64,000 nt of DNA, taken from Triatoma infestans. Taxonomy: Eukaryota; Arthropoda; Insecta; Hemiptera; Reduviidae. This document shows positions 56,080 through 64,000 of this stretch, piece by piece. Under the pieces are notes generated by a model. The model worked only from the letters and a program-made list of their open reading frames with translations. It was not told the DNA's origin and made no database searches. The stretch's first letter is position 1. Every line of letters begins with the position of its first letter. The stretch is from positions 1 to 64,000 of the forward strand of contig JAAEAF010006514.1 of assembly GCA_011037195.1 (NCBI GenBank), in the 5' to 3' direction. A program made the translations under genes and the position numbers.

Positions 56080-56370
56080 AAAATCGGTTTTTTGTTTTTT
56101 TTTAACATGAGATTCTCCCAATTAACATAACATTGCAGTCACTAAACATTTATTAGAAAAAAATTGGTGTTTGAAAAAATTTGTCAGTAATAACTCTGTA
56201 AATAGCTGTCCAAGTCTTAAATAAGACAAAGTCGTGTGTGAGTGTTTCACATCAGATTTTTTTTTTTCTTTCTTTTTCAAGGGACCTCAAAATATGTTTT
56301 TTCAGGAAAAACACAGCTTCGAAAGTAGGACACGATTGTGATATTCTGTTCTTTTAGCAGTGACAGAAAT
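56080..56370. repeat. Family R 3' end abutting an inverted 5' block
   Basis: + strand 3' end: AGTCGTGTGTGAGTGTTTCA then CATCAGA and a T-rich run to 56278. Directly followed by AAGGGACCTCAAAATATG and CACGATTGTGATATTCTG, the inverted 5' block of another copy. Same arrangement as at 52.7 kb. Confidence 0.65.
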
Positions 56371-56564
56371 TTGTGATGTAAATAAATCAGAGTTATTTGT
56401 GATGTAAATAAATAAATGTAAATTTTTTTTTCTTTATTCAGTAATTTACAATCTATATGTAGATATACAATAAGTAAATAGGCTGCAAAATGAGAATGAA
56501 ACGTGATGAGTGGATGGAGTGAAACTACCCAGTGAGAGCACTCTCTATGGGATATCTGTGACAC

Positions 56565-57565
56565 TGATCAGTCCTGAAGGAAAAATCTCGGTGCCATGGC
56601 AGGGTGGATTGCAGGAATAGTAGTAGAAGCGAGACACTGTACAAATGGATTAGGACAATGAGAGAGAGCAGAATGGAATTTTTGATATTTTGTTTTGGCT
56701 TGTACGTACGAAAGGGATGATGTTGAGGTAGATATGGAGAGTGAGATTTGTGACATAAAAAGGAGCGTCTACTATTTGACAGAGTAACTTAGACTGGAAT
56801 ATTTGAATGGTTCGTATGTTTGTCGGTTTGGCTGAAACCCACAGTTCTAGTATTGGTTTAAGAATGGTATTGTATATTACTCTTCCATTTGTAATTTACA
56901 TCGTCTTCCGAGAAGTCGGTAAAGTACTTTGGCACTTCGAGTCATTGCTTGCCATTTAAGTCTTGTATGTGCATTCCAAGTGAATCGTTAGTCTATGAAG
57001 AGCCCAATGTAGCGCACCAGATCTGTAAAAGGTAGAGGATTGTTATTGTAGAAGATAGGAGGACAGGAGCCCCGCAGGCCGGAGAGTAAGCGTAGCATTT
57101 TTGTGTGTTCATTTTAATTTTCCACACTTTGCCCATGGTTGTGCAATTTGTGAGTACGGACTTGTGTCAAGTTGATATAGGTTTTGTACTGGAAGCTAGT
57201 ATGGCTGTGTCGTCTAATATGTACAAAGTAGTGTGGATGGATGTGTAGATATGTCTGATGTGTATACTATGTATAGGACGGGACCAAGTATACTTCCCTG
57301 TGGTACCCCCACATCCACTAACTGCTGTTTCACCACTAACCTGAAAGAACCTATCTGAGAGGTATGAACGTAAAATGAGAGGAAGTATGGAAATGGGAGA
57401 CACTTTTTTAATTTGTACAGCAATCAAGCATGGCAAACACGATCAAAAGCCTGGGCAATATCTAAAAATGTCCCCGTGCGTACGTACTGCTTTCTCACCA
57501 ATACAGAAGCTATCTCATCTACGACGCGGTGATATTGTTGTATTGTGCTGAGGTTAGAATGTAAT
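56565..57565 (-). pseudogene. Jockey-like LINE: RT palm to C-terminus
   Basis: Read on the minus strand from 57560: STIQQYHRVVDEIASVLVRK, GTFLDIAQAFDRVCHA (motif A with the catalytic D), a stop, LLYKLKKCLPFPYFL, then VDVGVPQGSILGPVLYIVYT (57278-57310) and SDI. After a frameshift comes YILDDTAILAS (YADDTAIL counterpart, first D intact). The end of the RT is reached with HSALSHCPNPFVQCLAS and a stop at about 56568. All Jockey RT blocks from motif A to the tail are present and in order, but with several shifts and stops. The N-terminal part is missing. The ORFs at 57167-57436, 57214-57423 and 56568-56756 are its pieces. Confidence 0.85.
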
Positions 57566-58290
57566 CAATTAATTTATAGACTAAATTTTGGTAATGATCA
57601 CTGATCTGTGTGTTTCTTCATTTAAAAACTAAGGAAAGTTTATTAAGTTTAGTAAAGAAAAGTTGATAAAAACGAATTGGAGCTTCTTATTTCCACTAAA
57701 GCGTTAATTTAATGATTTAAAAAAGAATGGTTCAATATTAAATAAAGTTGGCTTATTTTGACTTTCTCTTATTTTCTGTATTTTTTTTTTTTTTATATTT
57801 TTTCTTTCGGTCTGTGAGATATTTTCATTCAAAAACTTACTAAGCTATTCTTATCTTTTAAACGATTAAAACACACATCTCTATCTTTTCCTGTCTATCA
57901 TGCTTGAGCAACTTCTCTCTAAGCTTAAGTTCTAAAACCGCCCTATTAATTCTTACTCCTTTCCATGGGAACTTTGTTCCAAGACTTTTAGAGATTATAC
58001 TTGGTGGGGGTAGCTTAATAAAGTGACTATCTTACTGTCCAGATGTTTTTTTTTTCGTTTTACCCTCTCCTCTTAATCTCTACTAATAAAACTTTTATCA
58101 AGATAGAATTATATCGTTATCTTCTTTTTATTCTTATTTTATTATTTACTGGTGGGCGTTTGTTAAATTATTCTTTCGATCTTTACTGATAGTAGATAAA
58201 GAATTAAATAAATACCTTTAAATAAATTTTACAAATGATTACAGCATTCAGTTTAGTTATTTTGATTTTAATGAATGAATTGTGAAGTAT
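57566..58290. other. No recognisable feature
   Basis: AT-rich non-coding sequence separating two Jockey fragments; it does not contain the domain that either lacks. Confidence 0.45.
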
Positions 58291-58292
58291 GA

Positions 58293-58400
58293 AAATCTGG
58301 TGTGAACATTCACAAGACCTTTTATTTACTGCAGTTAATGCAATTATAAAATTGACAGTTTTTCTTTAATCTTGGATATATTTCCACATTTAGGTTAAAC
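58293..58400 (-). repeat. Family R variant 3' end
   Basis: AATCTGGTGTGAACATTCAC, TTTTATTTACTGCAGTTAAT and GCAATTATAAAATTGACAG. Same variant as 28838 and 37975. Confidence 0.6.
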
Positions 58401-58680
58401 TAAGTTTCTTGAACCCGACTGAAGGAACTAAAGCCGACATTGGCCGAAAGAATACGAAAGTGTCGAGTACATAAACGTTCAAAATAATATACAAAATTTA
58501 CAAAATACTGGGATATTATATAAACTAAGTACTTAGGAAATATGCACTGTTAAAAGGACTAAAATGAATCCATTTTTAATGTAAACAATATTTATGTTTG
58601 GCCGTTGTTATTTAAGCAAGCAAAAAAATTAGTTGGCTGGACCCAAAGAAGAAACCCTCTACCTTTTAAAAAAGTTTATT

Positions 58681-58712
58681 CGACGTTTAGGACACCTTGG
58701 TGTCCTTCCCAG
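58681..58712 (-). ncRNA. Hammerhead-like motif, decayed
   Basis: On the minus strand CTGGGAA, GGACACC-AAG-GTGTCC hairpin, TAAAC GTCG. It parallels the 50.28-kb motif, including the GTCG that follows, but the core bases are changed (CTGGGAA for CTGANGA, TAAA for GAAA). Probably an inactive relic of the same kind of element. Confidence 0.35.
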
Positions 58713-58849
58713 GGACCACCAGGGAAGAATGGAGAGCTAAATGTTTGAGGAGGTTATCCATTTTTGATCGACTCGGTAGATCGTCAGAATACGACTGATG
58801 TTTCTAAAAGACAATCGTGTGGATATTTCTCTTTACTTAATTTGGCGAG

Positions 58850-59700
58850 GAATCCAGGATGCCATTCTAAAAATATCTAAAAAAATTCTTGTACACATCT
58901 GTTTGGTTTTGTGGGCGTGAGCAATTTGTGTTGTGACTCTTTGCATTTGATGTATAATAGAGTGTGCTGCTGTCTGGAGCCAAATTGATGCTGCATTTCG
59001 ATACGGTCTGTTAAGTGTGTAAGTCGTTTTATGAACAGTTTTTCCATCAACTTACATAGAATTGGAAGCAAACTGATTGGTCTGTACGAAGTAAGCTCGA
59101 TAGGAGTTTTGCAAGGTTTTGGTAGTTTAGTTACCAAAGAATATTTCCAGGTAAGCGGGAAATAAACAATCCTTAGTGTAGCGTTAAATAAAAATGTGAG
59201 ATCCAGTATTCCCATTGTGGGAAATAGTTAGGAATGTCTGCAGTAATGAGATCGTATACGGCGACTTCTTGTTTGACATCTTGTTCTTAATAGCATGCTG
59301 TACTTCTGCCGGTGTAAAAGGTTTCGTGGAAGTGAAACTTGAAGTGGTTCATATAAATAATCTCTTCTACTAAGGTGAGTCTCTTCTTCTGGATACTTAC
59401 GAGGCTGGAAAACTTGTCAGAGGTAGTGGGAGAAATGTGAGGCTTTTTCTATGTCAGTTGTGTCCAGTTTAAAACTGGTGTGGCAGATATATAATGTAAT
59501 ATACTTTTCGTCGTTCTTCATAAACTGTTATTTCTGATGTCAAGGGATTGTGTAGGTATTGTTCTTGTCTTTTAGAATTTAAGTAATTTAGTTCAGTGGT
59601 ATGTTGTCCTATGATTTGATGGTAGTGCTTCCTGTGTGACATTGTTTTCTTAAAGTCAGCTTTTCGCTCAACACTAGTCTTATATAGTGGGGTAAACAAG
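58850..59700 (-). pseudogene. Jockey-like LINE: RT N-terminal part
   Basis: On the minus strand 59215-58877 encodes LTFLFNATLRIVYFPLTWKY, LVTKLPKPCKTPIELTSYRP, ISLLPILCKLMEKLFIKRLT and MQHQFGSRQQHT. This is the W+.A.+..I.KP.K.......YRPISLL....K..E+++..R+ region plus the H.FGFR..HST block. A frameshift then yields SIIHQMQRVTTQIA and RIFLDIF, the beginning of motif A. Upstream, 59699-59469 reads KRQEQYLHNPLTSEITVYEE, the basic linker between endonuclease and RT. The next fragment (56.6-57.6 kb) overlaps it in the HST to FLDI segment, so the two come from separate insertions. Confidence 0.8.
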
Positions 59701-61125
59701 TGGCTGTTTGTGACTAGTGAGTTGACGGTTGTGTCTAGTCTGTGATTTATGTATTGTTGTTTGGATTAGTGTTAAAAATGCTTCTTGTACTGCCTTGTTA
59801 AGTTTATTAGAACTCTTCAAGGAAATGTTCTAAGTTTATTGCGGAGTGGATTTTATTTCGAAAACTTTTACATCTAAGACTTTATCGTTTAATCTAGGGT
59901 ATTTTTTATTTGATCTTATCATTGCTAAACAGAAATATTTATAAACAAAACTAGACATAAATTAAATATGAATAAGATAGAAATATTTTCTAGGTTAAAA
60001 TAGGAGGAAGTAGTACCCAGGAATACACATAAATATAATATAGTGCCAGAGATAAGAGGAAGTCAAATGGATAAAACATTGGAGTACCGGTAGTAAATAC
60101 AGTGGGTTTTATTCCCGATGTAGTAGTAAAAATTTTATTCTTATATCGCGCTACATCTTTACTAAGTGAACGTCGCAGCAAACACTATCTTGACGAGGAA
60201 TTCTAATCGAATAACTCGAACTGAACACATTCTTCGTTTTCCTCACGAATACTCTATACAGGTCACCAGTGCTTCAAACATATGCTATATCCTTATACTT
60301 GTATAAGTCTTATATTATACCACCAGTAGTAAGTAGTATATGCATGTCTTCATTTTAAGTGGATCTGGCTTTGTTTTATATTGCGAATCAATAAAATCTA
60401 TTATAAAAATAATATTTTTGATACTTATTTTTCTGTAGGTCCATAAAAGTTCGATTATTTATATTTCTTTAGACATTCATGAATTTTGATGTTGTATGAG
60501 ATAACATCATTGGTTTCTTCTTTTTTTCCTCTCTCCGTTCTTCACTGTCACTCACTATCTCTTTCAAAATAATGACGATTATGGTAACTTTCTTGACAAA
60601 GTTATGAGAGGAGTGTTCTGAAGGATTTCCCACGAAAGGCAGTTACGATCGTAAATTGGTATTGGTAAAAATATGCCCCCAAGCTGACAGGTTTACTCAA
60701 GAGGTTTTGTATATATAGGGTGCTTCCGAAGAAGCTGGACCTAGAAAGTGATAATAACTACTGATTCTGTGACGAGTTGGAGGAGACACCAAGATACCAC
60801 TACCTAACGGACTGTTAGCTAACCATGATTCAATGGTTTAGATGCCGGCGTACATACCAGATCTCGACTGCTATAACTTTCTCAGATTTTAAAATTTCTT
60901 AGAAAAATCAATCATAAAGGGGTGCTATATTGAGAGTCCCCCATTAGCACCGGCCTCTTTGGTCCCAGTGTACTTCGCACCCTTGAAACAAATTAATTCC
61001 CATATCACTCTTCAAGCGAGTCACATCATTCTACATTCATCACTCTGTCATTCTCTCTCGTTCAGTCACTCAAGCCTCATTAACTCTTATTTCCGGACTC
61101 ACGAGTATTTTCCTTAGGAATTTTT
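59701..61125. other. No recognisable gene
   Basis: The first 150 bp may still belong to the Jockey endonuclease linker. The rest is AT-rich. The ORF at 59990-60181 has no recognisable motif. Confidence 0.4.
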
Positions 61126-61129
61126 TTTT

Positions 61130-61335
61130 TTTAATTTAAGATAACATCTATGATCATTAGCTCCCGGAGCCTTCAGTGCACTGCCGGCCTCCGGACAGTC
61201 TCTCGTTACAAACAACACTGCCCATCACCAGACAGTGAGCTGTAGAGGCTCCTAGGAAGAAAAAAATGTAAGAGCAACACAGCTGGACTCGAACTCGGTT
61301 CCTTTTCTTAAGTAGTTAGTTTATGTAACTTCCCA
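61130..61335 (-). repeat. tRNA-derived SINE, copy 2 of the 5.6-kb family
   Basis: Minus strand: GGAACCGAGTTCGAGTCCAG (B box), a short linker, GCCTCTACAGCTCACTG, GGCCGGCAGTGCACTGAAGG, then TAATGATCATAGATGTTATC and an A run at 61127-61130. The body matches 5555-5775; the A box is eroded. Confidence 0.65.
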
Positions 61336-61649
61336 GTTACTTTGATTTAAAATTTTTTCCAATAAAATTAATAATAATAAATAAATTAATAATAAAAATA
61401 ATAATATACTTTATTGAGAGGTAATTACAAAAAAAAAAAAGTATGTAAAGCATACTATCTTGAGTACAGTGCACGTTAGTGCTTGAGTTAATACACATAA
61501 ATAAAAAATTATTATCAATTTTGATTATAGAGAACAAGAAAAAAAGAATAAAAGCGAAACAAGAAAAATGAAATAAAAACAAAAACTGATTATATATTTA
61601 GGTAGAAAAGGATGAAGAAAAACTGAAATAAATTTATATACGTTAAAAA

Positions 61650-62240
61650 AAAAAAAACTGAGGTAGTCCCAGCATGAAGAGAAATGAGATTGCCATCTAA
61701 GAGAGATCCGCCACCCTGTCAAATCTGATTCTCCACGCCTCACAAATATAGCAAAATCGGAGGACAATAGACCAGTTAAGTAATCTAATAATTTTTCAGT
61801 TCTGGATAGGTAAGGCTTGCCTAAGTGGAGAAGGCGAAGTTCAATCAGTATAAGACATTCTCCCAAAAACTGGTACAAGTCCTCACGACAGTTACAGGAA
61901 CAGAGAGAACAGTTTTCATTATCTGTATTTCATTGTACCTAGGATCTATAATTCAAATATAAAAGTTCTCCCCTAATCTTAAAGAACTAATGGAGATTGG
62001 CAAGTTTTAGTTTATCAAACATTATATAAGTCCAATAGACAGCGATAAAAACTTTATAAAGTAGAAATCGTTCAGAAGTGGTGCCGTACTTCACAGCCTC
62101 CTCCACGATGGCTAGCTCAATAAGAGACGGAAGTTCGAGGCGGAGAACAAAAAAAGTGTTCCAAAAGGAAATATTGTCCTGGGAATGAAAGAAAACGATA
62201 TCCTTTAAAGAGACAATTTGAGGTAATTCTAGGGAATTGG
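61650..62240 (-). pseudogene. LINE C-terminal zinc-tail fragment
   Basis: Minus-strand reading: VLRLELPSLIELAIVEEAVK, YGTTSERFLLYKVFIAVYW, KLKLANLH, a stop, FFKIRGELLYLNYRS, a stop, then NCSLCSCNCREDLYQFLGEC (C..C...E...HFL..C with H replaced by Q) and LILIELRLLHLGKPYLSRTE. It ends near KLLDYLTGLLSSDFAIFVRR. This is the closing domain of a non-LTR polyprotein. It differs in sequence from the tails at 1.7, 38.7 and 46.7 kb, so it is a further LINE family. The ORF 61525-61878 is part of it. Confidence 0.6.
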
Positions 62241-63615
62241 AGTTCTTCTAATGTGTCACTTCATCATAGAAAAGGTACACTCATCTATATAATATTCTAT
62301 GCAACTACTGTTGAACAAACTTTAAATATATTTCCGTCTCACCAATTCATAGCTTTAGAGTTCATTAAAAGAAAAATATCCTGAATTAGAGATCGGATTC
62401 AATGGGCACAGAAAATGAATTGTAAATTTGAAGAAGTTTTTTTGTGTCCAGGAACATTGGAAGAAGAAGCTGCTGGCAGCGTTTTGAAAATAGATTAATT
62501 GCTTATTACTGGGCACAGATATCACGGAAAGATCTTCGAAAGCCGTTTATTTACAAACAGCTGTCCGTGTTAGTAAATTATACATGAATTTAGGTTGGTC
62601 AGAGCCTCCGCTGTAAGTAGCTTTATATAAAATAAGAGAAGATCTGTTTGATTTAAAATTATAAACATTTTACATATATGTGACAAGGGTTCATGTGTGC
62701 TCTATGTGCAACATGAATGGAAATGAGAATATGTCTCCAAATCATTGGCAACTTGAAGGTACTTAAACAAGTAAAAGATATTTATTTGAATTGAGATAAT
62801 TAGACTGCATTGATAGAATTCTTAAATGAAGAAGTCATTATCTACCGTTGCTTTTTTCTGTAGTATTTCATTTATTACTATTTTTAAATGCTGACAGATC
62901 GCCGTTAGCTACGTCAGTTAAAAAAACTTTAAACTCCTGTTGTTTTTATATTTTATTCCATGAATATTTACAATAACCTAGCTATTCTAAGTAATTAACA
63001 AACAAAAGTTTAATAAAACGTTTAATAATTAGAAAATAATTATTAATTATTTTAATTAATTTCAATTATAATATGTTTTATTTTGCAAATTAAAAAATAA
63101 GTATATATAAATATTTAATTTCTTCATTGTATATTTTATTTTTTTGTTACTGTGTCTTGTTTCATACTCTTATTAGCTTGAGCAACCTTTACAATGAAAT
63201 TAATTTATCTGTCAGGCTACATCTGTTGCATATGCAAATTTCTGTCTGGCCATGATGCAAATGTGCTTTTAGACAAATGTCTGTTTTAACTATAGCAAAC
63301 ATTTTACCTCTCTTACATTGTTATTATATTTTATTAAACTAAATAATATTGTTAAATTAGTTATTATTCAGTATTTATTTAGTTAAATAGATGTATAAAT
63401 TAATATAATGTTGGATACTATATTATATTGTATATAATAATAATATATTAATTTAGCAAAATAATGTATAATAAGGAAAAACAATTTTATTATGATTTCA
63501 TTGATTTTTGGAAATATTGATATATTTGAGGTTTTTTACAGTGCTCAGAAATTTTGTCAAATGATCGTGTCATGGATTAAAAAAAATCTTAATTGAAATA
63601 TTATTTAAAAAAAAA
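62241..63615. other. No recognisable gene
   Basis: 62260-62640 has short open stretches but no motif. From 62860 on the sequence is extremely AT-rich. Confidence 0.4.
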
Positions 63616-63740
63616 AGAAGTCTGGAAAAGTCGAGTGTGGAAAACTCAAACTACTTTCTTTTATTGCAGTTATAATAAATTTTCACATTTTCTTTTAAAT
63701 TAAGAATTTTATACATACGTACTTGGTTCGGCAATTATTT
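63616..63740 (-). repeat. Diverged family R 3' end
   Basis: AGTCTGGAAAAGTCGAGTGT, GGAAAACTCAAACTACTTTC and TATTGCAGTTATAATAAATT follow the layout of the variant 3' end at 58293, at lower similarity. The last 260 bases of the window show nothing. Confidence 0.4.
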
Positions 63741-64000
63741 CTTTTATTGCGGAAGATTTTTAACCATCATTAGATTTTATTCTCAACTTTTACGTGCTCA
63801 TAGTTAATGTCGTTGAGGATACATGATGGTTTTCTCTCATGTTTTTGATAAATCCCGAATAATTTTAAATCTACGTCACAGACTCTTCAGAATACATTAA
63901 AACCCAGTATTTTGAAAAATGTTTTCCATAAATTTAGAAAACTATTTCGTAATATCACTCTTTACTTCTAATTTGGAATTCTAGCAAATCTTATTAAATC

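Noticed and set aside
56565..59700. A single 3.1-kb Jockey element
   Set aside because: The two halves overlap in the HST-to-FLDI segment of the RT, so they are two separate fragments.
60000..60200. Possible tRNA-like SINE
   Set aside because: No convincing A or B box on either strand.

Overview
This is an AT-rich eukaryotic window, most likely from an arthropod. No bacterial-style gene, operon, tRNA, rRNA or CRISPR array is visible. The recognisable protein sequence is almost all decayed transposon: Jockey-like, RTE-like and RNase H-bearing LINEs, plus one PIF/Harbinger transposase. That mixture is typical of insects and other arthropods. I cannot name the species from the sequence alone.

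The only feature that looks like host coding sequence is one small exon at 11528-11602 on the + strand. It has a clean splice acceptor, an ATG, a 22-codon hydrophobic signal peptide and a GTAAGT donor. It is probably the first coding exon of a secreted protein whose other exons lie in distant sequence or were not recognisable here. Much of the window may therefore be intron or intergenic DNA around that gene.

The dominant structure is a repeat family called family R below, present in whole or in part at about 25 places. A complete copy is about 0.8-1.0 kb. Its 5' end is ACTTTCTCTTACTCC followed by a palindrome (CTCTTACT/AGTAAGAG). It then has a (GT)n tract at a fixed position and one to three tandem monomers of about 290 bp. 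The 3' end carries the inverted copy GGAGTAAGAGAAAGT, a hairpin (GTGTGA/TCACAC) and a T run. Copies sit inside other copies at T runs with no other target duplication. This fits a non-autonomous Helentron-like (HINE/DINE-1-like) element.

Region by region: 0-5 kb, nested family R, a LINE tail and a Jockey tail. 5-11 kb, a tRNA-derived SINE, an unclassified 520-bp repeat, a hAT-like MITE and an RTE remnant with target duplications. 11.5 kb, the signal-peptide exon. 13-26 kb, Jockey and RTE pieces, family R, a foldback element carrying a solo LTR, a Jockey insertion inside an RTE remnant, and a Harbinger pseudogene. 27-46 kb, dense family R with two solo LTRs and an RNase H LINE tail. 46.7-47.5 kb, a 5'-truncated LINE with 13-bp target duplications. 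49-64 kb, Jockey pieces, a 100-bp-arm palindrome, two SINEs, short elements with hammerhead-like motifs and a third LTR family.

Several insertions can be ordered in time because their target duplications are intact. All protein-coding transposon remnants contain stops or frameshifts, so no autonomous element in the window looks functional.
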